The notes below the pieces were generated by a model. The model saw nothing but the letters and a program-made list of their open reading frames with translations, searched no databases and was not told the DNA's origin. Of a stretch of DNA of 64,000 bases, positions 46,940-59,774 are shown one piece after another; the stretch's first letter is position 1; the number at the start of each line of letters is the position of its first letter. The DNA is taken from NCBI GenBank assembly GCA_963932465.1, contig OZ010786.1, forward strand, positions 534,939,073 through 535,003,072. The letters run 5' to 3'. The DNA is from Maratus speciosus (lineage: Eukaryota; Arthropoda; Arachnida; Araneae; Salticidae). Made by a program: the position numbers and the translations under genes.

Positions 46940-47150
46940 TAGCCAAAAATACAGAATGATCCATTCTAAATTAGCATTGGTTGGAGGTAATAAGTTTAAG
47001 AAAATAAAAACATCGCAATGAAAATGCAACGATGTGTACCTTGTTTTGTGTGAAATGTTATAACATTACGAAAAGTTCTGGAAAAAAAGTATTCTCAAGC
47101 AATCGAATAAACCGTATGAACTGGTAATCGCAGTCCAAAATTTGAAGAGT
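46940..47150. other. No feature seen
   Basis: A short spacer between the TIR element and the exon candidate. Nothing to report. Confidence 0.5.
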
Positions 47151-47161
47151 CAAATACTTAC

Positions 47162-47383
47162 TGTTGACGCGTATGATGGAAACTTCTTACACTGCGGTTT
47201 GATATTATCACATTTACAACAAAGAGGAAATTTTCTATTAAAATGTTTATTATAATATACTTCAGTTTTCTTAAAGTTATTACCGTCAACCCGAATTGAG
47301 TTAAGGTAGAACATCCTGTATTTTCGATTAAATACGTAGTTTGGGACCCCATGTTCTTCGGAAATTATTCGTTCGCTCAAGGC
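47162..47383 (-). CDS. Candidate coding exon, 74 codons, cysteine cluster, unknown protein
   Basis: The minus-strand frame is open for 222 bases and ends at a perfect donor, ACA|GTAAGT (47156-47161). It reads SERIISEEHGVPNYVFNRKY, then MFYLNSIRVDGNNFKKTEVY, then RKFPLCCKCDNIKPQCKKF. The CC-x-C-x6-C cluster resembles a zinc ribbon or the start of a DHHC cysteine-rich domain, but is too short to assign. The proposed acceptor (AACAGTAG, 47384) has a poor pyrimidine tract, and a second frame (GVTVGLERTNNFRRTWGPKL) is open from an alternative acceptor, so exact start and frame are uncertain. Phase 0 at both ends would allow joining to 50050-50202. Confidence 0.3.
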
Positions 47384-47899
47384 CTACTGTTACGCCTCTG
47401 AATTTGTTGTTCAAATTCAGCAAAAACCTGTATGCATGTAGATATTAATATATATATATATATTTGAAATAGTTAATAATCTTATTTTTTAAACCAAAGA
47501 TTCTCTTACGACAAGGTACCATTAATAAGTGGGTGCTATATTTTCCTTTAGTATTTCAATCCAGGAAACATGGGTACCAGTTTAAAACTGTAAAAAATGG
47601 ATAACTTGGACTTGAGTGAAAATATACTGTTATTTATTTTATTTTATGTATTACATGACCTGGCTGAATTTTATTAAATGTAAGTACATCTTAGCTTTGT
47701 GAGAAATTATTTAAATGTCTATTATATAGCGTTTTATAAGTCGCCATATTATTACAGATGTATGAATGCAAATTTGTATCCGATAGTTTATTCAAATTCT
47801 TTCATCGAGAAGGAAATCAGCTTTGTTAACTTCAAAATGTTGAGGATTTATTGAAAAAAAATACAGTGAGTCTTTTTTTTTTTTTTTTTTAATTAAAGG

Positions 47900-48740
47900 A
47901 ATTTTCTTGTTATGGGCCAATATTTTTAATATTTCTATTTTATAAAAGAAATAAAGCTAGCAAAACCCTTGGCTTTAAATGCGTAGCTTTTAAAATATGC
48001 CAAGTTTTATTGGCGTGTCCTTGAAATGAATGTGGAATTTATTTATTAACAAATATTATTTAAAATTCCATATAAATCGTAATTTAGAGTTTTTTACTCA
48101 TTTTACCCATTTAAACTGCGAATTTCATTACAAACCTTTCTTAGTTTCTAGTCCTTCACTATCCCAAAAATAGTAAGTTTAGATATTATATTTACTCCTG
48201 CACCATTTTGAATAAAATAAAATAAAATAAAATAAAAACTTTTCTCTGTGTTTATTTGCGTCTTAAATGTTGCAACATGGTCAAATTTCGAGTTTCTATC
48301 CTTAAGAAGTTAATTGTAATTTAGAACGTTTTTAGAATGCTTTTCGCACATTTCACCCTTTTAAAATTCGAATTAAGGAAAAAAGCCTTCTGAGTGTGCA
48401 TTTGCGTTTTAAAAGTAGCAACCAATATGCAAAAGTATTTCAATTGCCCATCATTAATTGAATAGAATTTTTAGTTAGAATGTTTTTAGAACGCTTTCCG
48501 CGCATTTAACACTTTTGTATTTAGATTTTTTTAAACCGTTCTATGCGAGTATTTACGTTATAAAAGTTTAAGGCATGTCAAATTTCAATTTTTATTCAGT
48601 ATTAATTGAATAGAAATTGTTATTTAGAACATTTTCCGCCCATTTAACACTTTTAAATTTCGATTTTTTAAAACTGTTCTATGCGAGTATTTACGTTATA
48701 AAAGTACTATAACTATTGCGACCTTTATTATGACTGAATT
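47900..48740. repeat. Diverged tandem repeats, related to 52.4-55.1 kb array
   Basis: Units of roughly 140-300 bp share AATTGTAATTTAGAACG-type, TTTCGCACATTTCACCC-type and GCATTTGCGTTTTAAAAGTA-type phrases. A short (AAAAT)n tract sits at about 48215-48237. The same phrases occur at 52.4-55.1 kb. Confidence 0.65.
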
Positions 48741-49359
48741 GGTATTTTGTATTTCAAAAGGATGTTTTGAATGTTAACATGCATAAACAAAAGATTTATT
48801 TTTCGATTGAAATTTACATGGATGAGGAGCTTTAAACTTGAAACATCTACTTATATTTATTTTATTTTTTAATATTAATTTTCTTTTTTAGTTTATTAAA
48901 TGCCTGATACTAAATAACTGTTTATCACTTTCCAACTTAGTTGACAAGAGTTTATGATTTCCGTCCGTCTGTCCGTCTGACTATCCGAGTTCAATCCTCC
49001 TCAATATACTAGAATTACACTAAAATTTTTGTGTGCTATAGAATTTTACTATACCCTGATCGCTAGAAAATGATGTAGCTCGTACAGTTCGTTTACCTTC
49101 ATTCGTTACATTACGGGCAATGGGAAAAAATCGCTTAAAATTCATTTTAATGATGTTAGACCACATCAAAGTTAGGCAAACATTGCACGCAAATGAATTC
49201 CGTTACATAGTGGTCTACTGAGAAAACGTTTTATAGCTTATTTTAGTTATGTTACACTATTTAAAATATAATAAAATCCATATACATTACTGAGGTTTAC
49301 TCAAAATGCTTGCTATATAACGTGATGTGTACAGCAATTAGTGTCCATTTAAAGAGATA

Positions 49360-49960
49360 CGCAAAAGATTCGAATACAGTATCATATCTGAAGTACTGTC
49401 TTTTAGCGATAATTTGTGGAAGTGTTGTTTTATTTATGGTATGTCTGCTTAAGTTGAACTAAACATTTGCGTATTATGTATAGTGTATAAATGCCAGAAA
49501 TCATATATACAGGGCTACACAAAACATTTCGTAGGTATTGCGGACTATCACAATGAATAGCTTAAAGGCGGATTTTCGGTAAATTGCGCCATTTCAAATT
49601 GAACTTCATTTAGTATATTAAGAGAAATTTGAATAATATATATATAATCATACACAGTGCCACACAAAGCACAGGATAGATAGCCTCGTAGGGATGATAA
49701 TGTCTGGAACTGTGATTTCGCTTGTTTTAACCATGTTTTAGACTGAATTAAATTTTTGCTTGATATGTGGCGATTATAAAAAGCTGTTGTTAATATACAG
49801 GACCGTACAAAAGAATTAAAGCATGTTTCGTATATTTGTAGAAATTCTTGAAGGTGAATTCTCGACCTATTATGCATTTTCTTAGGGAACTAAGCTTTAG
49901 AATTTGTAGAATATATACAATTCTGTGGATTAAATACGAAGTTATACAAAAGCATTGGAC
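49360..49960. repeat. Tandem repeat, about 145-bp unit
   Basis: An ATACA(C/G)GG-type marker followed by CACAAA or TACAAAAG occurs near 49360, 49505, 49650, 49792 and 49938, spaced 142-146 bases. Copies are strongly diverged, so the periodicity is the main evidence. The 109-codon minus-strand frame here has no protein character. Confidence 0.55.
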
Positions 49961-50049
49961 TACATTTATGGTTATGGAAGATCATTGCAAAAAACTGGTT
50001 TTCAAACGTGGTAAACATTATCTATAAACTTTAATTAGGTTTTTCTTAC

Positions 50050-50202
50050 TTTATTAATCAGAGATCTTTTGTTAAATAATTCGGGAAGTGTCGATAACTG
50101 TTTCATAATCTGTGCTTGACTAATGACTCTTCTTTCTTGTTTTAATTCTGATTTAGACCCAATTATGTTTAGCTGTTCGGGAAAGACGTAGATGCATAAG
50201 TG
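50050..50202 (-). CDS. Candidate internal exon, 51 codons, unknown protein
   Basis: The minus strand shows a strong acceptor (ATTATTTTTCGCCTTTAG before 50202) and donor (AAA|GTAAGA at 50049-50044). Between them 153 bases, exactly 51 codons, are open in phase 0. They read HLCIYVFPEQLNIIGSKSEL, then KQERRVISQAQIMKQLSTLP, then ELFNKRSLINK: amphipathic and soluble-looking. Phase 0 on both sides lets it join to 47162-47383. I do not recognise the family. No further exon was found upstream. Confidence 0.4.
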
Positions 50203-51636
50203 CTAAAGGCGAAAAATAATAGGGAATTGATATATATTTTTTTAAATTATGGAGATATTTTTAGAAATGCATTTCGTATGTAAACAGTTAATGTAATAAT
50301 TCAGACAATAATTCAATTACAAGGCTTAGAAATTGTCCTTTTTTGTGTACTACTCACACCAGAATATTCTTTTTAAACTTTTATATGCATATTTCTTAAA
50401 AGTGTACCTCGAAGATTATTTCTGATGGAAATGTTTTACAAACACATATTTTATTAAAAAATACTGGTATTTAAAAGACAAACCGTTTGGCAATCCTGCG
50501 GTAACAATTTTTATGAAAACATATAGATTATAAAGTTATATCAAACATGCGATTTGAAGTAATATTATCTCGACAAATGCTGTAGCTATATACATTAAAT
50601 TCCGTAATGGTTTATATTAAAATTAGTAAATGTAATTAATGAAAAGTGCTCACTTATAAGTTTCTATTCTCTTTGAACATTTTAAAACAAAATATTTTTT
50701 TGTTACAAATTTATTTCTTTTTAAAATGAAGTACGAAAAATTATTTAATCAAAAAATATTTTATTTAATTTATTAATTAAGCAGCAACAGAAATTAAATA
50801 TCCGAATTTTATGGAAAATTTACCTAACTTTTCTGCTATCACTCATGAAACTTTATAATGTTTTGAAGACGTTTGACTTTGTATTTTACCCGAATCAATC
50901 TATTTATAAATTTGAAATAACGTAGCTAAAAAAATATTCTTTTTAAAGGAAATGTTATAATATATAAGCTATTAATAAGTGCTGCATAATTAAATATTTA
51001 TTCAACCATCGGATATCTTGACAAAGAACAGTCTTGTTTAACAATTGGTGTTCTTAGTTCGGCTTAGATTGTAACTTCTGGATTTTGACTACCATAATTA
51101 ATTTTCTAAAAGTATTATTTACGCACATTGCAGTTCTGAGACTTATTACAAAAGATTCTTATAAGATATTTACGTCATGAAAGCAGTGTATATTATCTTA
51201 AAGAAAGGACTTTTCTAAATTCTAGAGAGTATTATACGATGAGTTATAGATTTTCTAGAATAAATTATCTTTAATGTCGATGTTAATGAATAAGTTATTC
51301 GGAGCTACATGCCTCTGCCCTTAATATTTTATAAAAGTATAATTTTAACTCCTTGTTACATTCCATGCACAATTTAATGAATTAAAATATTATTTTTAAT
51401 TATATAAACAAGATACAAACAAAAAGCGTTGTATTATATATTTGTTTTATACTTCATTTTCAATTCGGAAGGATTTATGAAATGAGGTTTAATAATAAAT
51501 GTATAAATTATTCATGCATCTCATTTTGCTACTTTATAAAATTATATTTATTAAATATTCATATATTTTACGCACAATTTAATAAATTAAATATTATTTT
51601 TAGTTGTATAATTAATAAATACATAAAAACATTATA

Positions 51637-52055
51637 TTAGGTTGTAACGAAAGTTTTCCGCCAAATTACCATTACATAATACTAATTATACTATATATAA
51701 TTAACTGTAATTTTATATATCACAACCATACCGCCAAACCTTCACAGTGTCATATGTTACAACACTTGTACCTAAAGCTGTACACTTTATTCGGTGACAT
51801 TCTGTAGCTAACTTTTTGCAACAGAACTGGAAGTAAATGGCGGTTCTAATCTGATAGCGTGATAGTTCCATTTCAGACACCCTGTACTTAATGATAACGA
51901 TATTTTGTTTACAAATTTTACAACACAGTGTTACGAAGCAAGTCTCTTTCTTTCAAATGCCAAAAATCGTTTGACAAAATATGAGCACATACGTGAACGC
52001 GAACTGTTTACATAGACCGTATTAGCTGTGACGGGAAATTTTTGTTACAACCTGA
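51637..52055 (+). mobile_element. Mariner-like MITE, 419 bp
   Basis: TIRs TTAGGTTGTAACGAAAGTTT and, inverted, TCAGGTTGTAACAAAAATTT lie between TA dinucleotides (51635-51636 and 52056-52057). The (T/C)AGGTTGxxAC start is typical of mariner termini. The interior has no transposase frame, so it is an internal-deletion derivative or MITE. Confidence 0.75.
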
Positions 52056-52389
52056 TATTATATGTATATTTTATCTTTCACAAAGAAACAAAAATCCGAG
52101 GAGCATTACAGACATTAGTTTTAAATGTATACGTATAAATTCATCGTAGCATGTGTCGTGTCTTTATATTTTATGAAAGCATATAAATAAGTAATTGGCG
52201 TAATTTATTCACAATTCAGGGCATTAAAATATATCTTTTAATAAATGCAAAATAAGCAAATTTATTAAATTATATATTAGTTTTATGTTTCGTATTTTTT
52301 TCTTTTCCTCAATTACATGGAGCATGTTTAATTAATGCTTTCCTATTTATATGATTCATTTTCACTTAAAATATTTATATAATAGCAAA

Positions 52390-55080
52390 ACCCGCGGCTT
52401 TGCTCATTTAATTATTGAAAAGAGGGCAAGTGGTGTTTTGTGCTCTTATTTATTAGAATAACGTACACTGCTACGGATAATTCAAAAATTACTAAATAAG
52501 TCACAGTTTTACTAAACTTCATAATTAGACTTCATTAGGCGAAAATGAAACAAATTAATGCGAGGAACTATAACTAATTCTAAATAAGTGAAAATTTGAA
52601 ATATGTTTTGAAGCTTTTACGCTCATTTCAGGTTTCATTTTTTTAGAAACTGTTCTTAGCAAGCATTTACTTCTTAAAATTAACCTTCAAGTCTTATTAA
52701 AAGTTTATAGTCAAACTGTCTATCACCCCCCTCTCCTGGTGGTAGTGGCACAAGCATAAAATATAGTCTTTGTCAGAACAGCGACTGTTAACATGAATAG
52801 GTTTAACATTATTCTTGAAATCAGTTTATTATTTCCTGATATTCCGTAGAAATCAAATAGTATATTCATAGAATATTTTTTCGACTATTCTTAGAAAGCA
52901 TTTGCATCTTATTATAACTACAATACTAAATTCCAAGTTTTATTATTATCAATTCCATAGAATTCGCAATTTAGAGCATATGTAGAACTCTTTTTGCTCA
53001 TTTCACCGTTTTAAATTTTGATTTTTTTTCTGTTGTTTTTATAGAGTATTTACATCTTATAACTAATAACTACCATGGCAAATGTCAAGTTTCTAGCCAC
53101 TTTAGTATCATAAAAATCGCATTTTTAGATTCTCTTGCTCCTACAACCGCCTGATCGTAGAGGCATACATATAAAATATAATATGTGTTCTAGCAAGGAC
53201 TGCCCCCTTAATTTGACATCATTATTTTGAAATCGTTTTGATATTTCCTTAGATTCTATATAAATCCAAAATAGAATATTTTTAGAACGAATTTAGCTCA
53301 TTACACACTTTTAAATTTTGAATGTTTTTAGAAGCTGTTTTAGAGGTAATTTATATTTTATACTTCTATACCACGATAAATTTAAAGTTTCTTCTTTAAC
53401 AAATGCATAAAAATCGTTATTTAGAATGTTTTTAGAATCATTTCATTATATTTCATCCCTTTTAAAATTCAATTTTTTCGCGAAGGTTCCAAGAGAGCGC
53501 TTACATCTTATAAGTAAATATCTTCAAAATGTGAACTTTCTAGACGATTTGTTATCAGGAACACCATCATTTTGAAACTAGTTTTTAAGAACTTTGTTTG
53601 CTATTTCCTCAGATTTCACTGAAATCGTAATTTAGAACATGTTTAGAAAGATTTTCAGTCATTTCACCCTCTTACATTTGAAATTGCTTAGAAACACTTT
53701 TTACAATGCATTTATATCTTATAAGTATTTACTATGCCAAAATTTAAGTTCCTATCTTTGATAATTGCATAGAAAATGCATTTAGAACGTTGTATCCAGC
53801 TTCTGCACTATCGCAGAATTCACAATTTTAGAACAGTTTTTCCTTGTGATAGTGGTGCCGAATTAAAATATAGTCTATGTTGGAGCAGAAACTGTCATCA
53901 ATAATTTGAAACCATTACTTTTAAAATTGGTTCATTATTATCTGAGATTTCATAGATATTGTAATTTGGAACCTTTTTAGAACGATTTTCTCTCATTTCA
54001 ACTTTTTTAATATTTTTTTTTTTTTGGAAACGGTTTTTACAGAGAATTTATATTTTAGATATATTTACCATAACAAATTTCATGTTTCTATCTTTAACAA
54101 TGTCATAGCAACTGTAATTCTGAACGCTTTTCAAGCATTTTCACATCTTTTAAACTTAGAATTCTTTAGAAATTTTCATAGAGAGCATTAACTTCTTACA
54201 AATAACTACCATGAAAAATTACTATTGTCTAGTCTTATCAGTATTAGAAAAATCGCATTTTTAGAATTTATTTGCTCTTGAAAGTCCCTATTAATAGTAG
54301 AAACGACATAAAATATAGTCTTTGTTCGAGCAGGGAGTATCACCATTAATTTACAATCACTACTTTGGAATAGGTTTAATATTTCCCCCATACATCGTAA
54401 TTTAGAAAAATTTTAGAACTTTTTTGAAGATTTCTGTATTTTATTGACAAGCCCGTGTCCCTAAGCTCCAGGTTTCACTGCAATACAAGCAATATTTAAA
54501 GTAATATAATTCTACTGATTTAATGTATTTTTAATACATTGAACAATGATTAATACTTCCAAGGATTGCATTCATATTCTTTATTTTTTTTTTTTTTATA
54601 AAATGTTCAAAGAATCATTTTTTTAGCATTTAAAACAAAATTAAGAGAAAACAACATTACAATTTTGCCCTTTTCCAAGACAGTCGGAGGGAATGTGGAA
54701 TATTTTCGAAACCGTTTTTAGGGAGAATTTGCATCTTATAAGTATCTGCCACATTCCACGTTTTTATCTTTAACAATTCCATAGAAATCGTAATTTAGAA
54801 CGTTTTAAGAACGCGTTTCACCTCTTTAAATTTCGATTTTATTAGAACCTGTTCTTAGACAGTATGTACATCTTATAAGCTACTACAATGTCAAATTTCG
54901 AGTTTCTAAGCCCTTCCGTAACAAAAAAATCGTATTTTAAGAACATTTTTTGCTCTTGCAACTCTCTGGGAATTGTGGTAATGGCATAAAATTCAGCGTC
55001 TCTTGCAACAGGGACTATTACAATCAATTCTGTTACCATTTCTTTTAAAATTTGTTCAGCAGTTCCACAGAGTACCCTCT
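52390..55080. repeat. Degenerate tandem array, roughly 350-bp unit, seven or so copies
   Basis: Recurring blocks in order: TTTAGAACG, TTTTGCTCATTTCACC, TTTAAATTTCGATTTTTTAG, AGCATTTACATCTTATAAGT, CTACCATGCCAAATTTCAAG, CATAGAAATCG and AAATATAGTCTTTGTTCGAG. The family also appears at 47.9-48.7 kb. The copy near 54475-54600 is interrupted by a dispersed repeat shared with 6700-6833. No gene visible. Confidence 0.8.
54475..54600. repeat. Dispersed repeat, copy 2 of 2
   Basis: Same orientation and order as 6700-6833, for example CAGGTTTCACTGCAATACA and AACAATGATTAATACTTCCA. It sits inside the 52.4-55.1 kb array. Confidence 0.7.
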
Positions 55081-56605
55081 ACACGCAAGCAAACAAACAT
55101 TACTTCTTTTTAATACTAGTATCGATATAAAAAATTAACACTTCTGTTTAAGTTTCTTTTACCTTTGCTTGATTTATAGTCAGAAGTTTACTAACAACTA
55201 ATGTTTTGTTTGAATTGTAGCAGCTTGAATCAAACTTATTAAAAATCATAGAAGAACGAGTGTTACATAATATTACAAGATGAAAATTTAATGTAAAACG
55301 TAAATCTATATAAAAAGCAAAAATTCCTTAAGGTAAAACTTATTTTATTAAATGATTTAGAGTTTGAAGACAATTATTTATTTAGTTTCACCTACACTTA
55401 TAAAAACCTAACAAAACTTCTACTGAAAAAGAATAACTTATATATATATTTTTTAAGAAACACGTCTATCCAAACTATGAATAATAAATCTTTGCATAAA
55501 TAAAATTCAATATCGAGTGCAAATATTTTAAGCACTGGCATTGCATTGGAATATACATATGCAGTGCAATTTAAGAATCCACGTGCAAACCTTAAGCGGT
55601 GGAAAAACACAAAACAACATTACTTTTTTTTGTAAAAAAAATAGAGTGGCAATATATTTTTTCACTCAAAAGTACATGGTTTATTCACCATTTAAGAAAA
55701 AAATTGTTGTTTATACGTTTAATAAAAAAAGTGATAAAAGAATTTTCGAAATCCTTGACTGCCCAGTAAAAGTGTAAAATTGTAAAGTTGCTTTCTTAGC
55801 AATTTTTTTAAAAATATAAAAAATAGACGATTTTTCAACATGATGTAAAAAAAAAGCATAGTTACGTATATGGATACTGTCTTTGAGAGTATAAATCATT
55901 TCTCAATATTTTAAAACTGTATTATATATGTGATCATATATGTACAATTAAATTGTTTTAAGTAATGTTTAAATTGCAGCGAAATGCATATATCAGTTAT
56001 CGGCGTTGAGACGTGTTACTCGCACTAAAGATATCATTATCTGGATATGCCAAACAGTATAGAAATAGAACTTTCTACTTCTATATAATTAGTAAAACAT
56101 ACTATTTTCCCCCTTAGCGGATTATATTTTTGTCCATGATATAATCTTAACTACTATCTGCAACAAATCACCTGAAAAGGAGAATATATAATAATATACA
56201 ATCGAAACTATTATTATGGTATTTACACATTATCTCGGAAACAAGATATAGTTTTATACATTTTAAATCTTCAATTGAATTCTGACCTTCGTTATTGTAC
56301 ATTTATGTAAAAAAAATCCGATATAAGCGAGGTACTCTGTATTGTTGACTGGATACAAAGATTGCGATATTTAGTTTCTTTACAAAATATGTCTGATTTA
56401 GTTATCTACATCCTCTCAAATTTTGTACATATAATAATAATAATTATAATAACAATAATAATAACAATTTGTAATAATAATAATAATAACAAAAAAAACA
56501 TTTAATTGCATTAATTTCATTTAAAGTATAATACTTTCACTCCTTTCATTTCAAATACATAACTTTAATTTAAAACACAAGCATTTAAAATACATGCCTT
56601 TCACT

Positions 56606-56609
<4 letters not shown>

Positions 56610-56661
<52 letters not shown>
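56610..56661 (+). repeat. Poly(A) tract, 52 bases
   Basis: Uninterrupted A run. It could be an old retroposon tail. It lies 40 bases upstream of the acceptor of the 56703 exon candidate. Confidence 0.95.
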
Positions 56662-56663
<2 letters not shown>

Positions 56664-56702
56664 TAAAAACACAAGCAAGAAACGGGAATTCTGCTTTTTC
56701 AG

Positions 56703-56833
56703 AATTTATTGTCGCCCCTGATGACGAAAAAATGTATTATTTCTATTACGAGGTAGAAGCCGTCAAATTTCGACGAAAGGAAATGTTTAAGAAGGAACTG
56801 TTTCAAAAATTTACAATGAACATACAAAATTAG
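56703..56833 (+). CDS. Candidate terminal exon, 43 codons, unknown protein
   Basis: Acceptor GGAATTCTGCTTTTTCAG precedes it. With one base carried over from the previous exon, the frame reads FIVAPDDEKMYYFYYEVEAV, then KFRRKEMFKKELFQKFTMNI, then QN and TAG. The patch is GC-richer and more protein-like than its surroundings: an acidic start, an aromatic run, then a basic helix. A weak internal donor (GAG|GTAGAA) could end it earlier. No upstream partner was found. Family not recognised; could also be a captured exon. Confidence 0.35.
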
Positions 56834-57394
56834 TTACAATAAAAAGTGCATCTTATATTGGTTAGTCTAACTCTCAAACAAATGTTCTATGAACCTAAAT
56901 GTCACTGCCCGTGTACTAAGACCGTATAAATATTTACAAAACTTTGCATTTTATCAATGTGCAATTTCAATTGCGTTATTTACAGAAGTGAAGCATTTCC
57001 ACCTCTGAAGCATTTCGTAGTCACTGGTGTAAAAATGGTGCAAATCTTATTTCAGTTTTAAGACTTAAAATACGCGTTTTTATTTTATATAAAAATGCGT
57101 CATTTGCATCCGCTGAGGAATTCCACATTTACTATTCAGCATTAAACAACATTTATAGAAAAGTAGGCATATGACGTCACTATCGCGGAACAATACACAA
57201 ACCCAAAAGAAAGCCATGTCGTTAACTTGACAAAAAATATTCCATGTATTATTTGAAATCATTCATTTATGTTTTTTCAAAATAGTACGTATTTATTTAC
57301 AATTTTTTATAGTTATTATATAAAAAGATATAGTAATCTACTATTTTCCATCTATTTTCTCTTTACTTTCTACAGAAATGGAGTGTTTAGTGGC

Positions 57395-57525
57395 AGTATC
57401 GCAGAAATGTCATTAAAACCATAAAAAAATTAGTATCTCAAAAATGAAAACAGTTGCAGTTTTAAAATAATTGCAATTAAAAGTACATTTTCCCCTATAC
57501 GAAGGTGTAAAATTTAAAAATGAGC
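57395..57525 (+). mobile_element. Fragment of the CCATTTGGAAAA MITE family
   Basis: GTGGCAGTATCGCAGAAATG through AAAAGTACATTTTCCCCTAT and ACGAAGGTGTAAAA follows 22025-22160 in the same order, with high divergence. The splice-like CTTTCTACAG just before it is therefore not taken as an exon border. Confidence 0.45.
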
Positions 57526-57778
57526 GAGTTTTTAAAAAATATAGTGCGGTTTATTAGTATTTAACCCTATAATTATATATTTGCTTCGTTTTATGACGGG
57601 CTTATGTAACGTAAAGTTATATTTTAGTGACGTATATTTTAGTGTTGCCCGAAAGAAATAGCAAATCGGGGGCTAATAATAACTCTAAAAATAACGAACA
57701 GATTTATTTGTATTGAAGATTAAATTGACGTGTTTTTCGACATCCAAAAATTGCATCGTATTAGATTAATACCGTAGA

Positions 57779-57893
57779 ACAAATCAGTTCACGCATTAAA
57801 GGAATATAGGTGTAAGCTAATCAGTTCACGTATTAAAGGAATATAAGTGAAAACAAATCAGTTCACGAATTAAAGGAATATAAGCGAATCTAG
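57779..57893. repeat. Minisatellite, 37-38-bp unit, three copies
   Basis: AATCAGTTCACG(C/T/A)ATTAAAGGAATATA repeats with TCAGTTCACG at 57784, 57821 and 57859. Confidence 0.9.
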
Positions 57894-57907
57894 CGTAAAA
57901 TAGTAAG

Positions 57908-58030
57908 AACTAAAAGATCTTCGTAAATCACCAGCAAAAAAAATTCAAATGCGCAAAACTTGCATGCGCAAAAATTCATTTTGCGCATTTGAAAAATTTT
58001 TATGGTATTTTACGAAGAATTTTTAGTTCT
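57908..58030. repeat. Interrupted inverted repeat
   Basis: AAAGATCTTCGTAAA, then CAAATGCGCAAAA, pair with TTTTGCGCATTTG, then TTTACGAAGAATTTTT, around TTGCATGCGCAAAAATTCA. It overlaps the start of the next tandem array. Confidence 0.7.
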
Positions 58031-59770
58031 TACAACTCACAGTCTTACACAATCACAGTTCTTACAATCTTGGTACTTTTTTCCAAAGACTATCAGAAAA
58101 AAACTATGGTTGGTAGTACAAAAAGCAAAATAACGATATTGCACGTATGATGAGAATTTTAAACTGATATCGATATAAAACCTTTGAACTGATGTGCATT
58201 GCTGAAAAACTGGCGCCATTGAACTATAACAGTTTTCTCAAAAGCATCTCCCCAAAGCATACATGCAGAAATTGGTTAAAAACATAATGCATTTTGCGTT
58301 TTGAAATTGTTTGATGGCGTCTTAAAATATTTTAGTCCTTATAATTCATGTATCTTAGTACGTTTTTTCAAAGAATAGCAGAAAAAAACTTTTGTTGGTA
58401 GTACGAAAAGCAATTTAAGATCGAACATTTAAGTATTTAAAAAGCATTGTGCATCTCCATGAAAATGCAAACCACATTCCAAGATCCTAACGCGGAATTT
58501 GCTAAATATGATTAATTGGGAATTCAGAAAATTTACTTTTATAAACGATATTTTTCTCTATATGTCTTCTAATTCTTCTCCCTCATAATCAAGTCTTTTC
58601 AGAACAACGATACTGCGCATATTATGATAATTTTTAACTGATATTAATATAAAAACTTTGGAGGTTGCTGACATATATACATGGCTGAAAGTATATAAAA
58701 TCTTGCGCCATGGGACTAAAAATATTTTCACAAAAGCTTATATCCCCTATGCATAGTTGCAGAAATTGGTTAAAAGAACAATGACTTTTGAAATTTTTAG
58801 ATGGTGTTTTAAGAAGATATTTTAGTTCTTACAATTCACGTATCTTGGTACATTTTTCCAAAGAATAGAAGGAAAAAAACTTTGGTTGGTACCACGAAAA
58901 GCAATTTAAGATCGATCTTTTGAAATTTTTAAAAACATTGTGTGCCTGCAAGAAAGTGCAAATCACATTCCACAATCCTAACGGGGAATTTGCTAAAAAT
59001 AGTGAAATGGGAATTTAGAAAATTACCCTTATAAAGGCTATTTTCTATATATTTATATAACAAGAATTTGAAAAAACGAAGATAATGCGCGTATCGTGCG
59101 AATTTTAAATTGATGTTACTTTAAAAACTTTGAACTGATATACATTGCTGAAAGTATATAAAAACTTGCGCCATGGAACTATAAATAATTTCACAAAAGA
59201 TTATCTCCCCAAAGCATACTTGAAGAAATTGTTTAAAAACATAATGCATTTTGCGCATTTGAAAATTTTTGATTGTGTTTTAATTTCTTTTATTTCTTAC
59301 AATTCACATATCTTGGTATATTTTCTCAAAGAATAACAGAAAAAACTTCTGTGTGTAATACTAAAAGCAATTTAAGATCGGTCTTTTAAAGTTTTTAAAT
59401 GCATAGTGTATCTGCATGTAAATGCAAACCACATTCCACAATCCTACAGAGGAATTTTACAAAAATAATAAGTGGTACCTTTATACGACTGGTACTTAAT
59501 AAGTGGTACCTAAATAATAAGTATCTTTATAAACGATATTTTTCTCCAGATATCTTCTATTACTACAGTTACATAAACAAACATTTGCAAACCGACGATA
59601 TCCTGCTAATCACGAGATTTTTAAATTGATATCACTGTAAAACCCTTGGAATGAATTACATTACTCAAAGCGTACAAAAACTTGCCCCATGGAACTATTA
59701 ATGTTTCCACAAAAGAAGATATCCGCAAAGCTTACTTGTATAAATTGGCTTAAAATATAACATGAAATAC
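57980..59770. repeat. Tandem array, about 470-500-bp unit, four copies
   Basis: GCAGAAATTGGTTAAAAACA recurs at about 58267, 58763, 59225 and 59741. Each unit also has TTTCCAAAGAATAGCAGAAA, AATTTAAGATCGA and a CATTCCAAGATCCTAACG block. Short frames within units (about 60 codons) are not conserved between copies. Confidence 0.8.
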
Positions 59771-59774
59771 GGAA

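Noticed and set aside
57376..57415. Splice acceptor followed by a short frame (NGVFSGSIAEMSLKP)
   Set aside because: The sequence belongs to a diverged MITE fragment related to 22.0-22.2 kb, so the acceptor is probably fortuitous.
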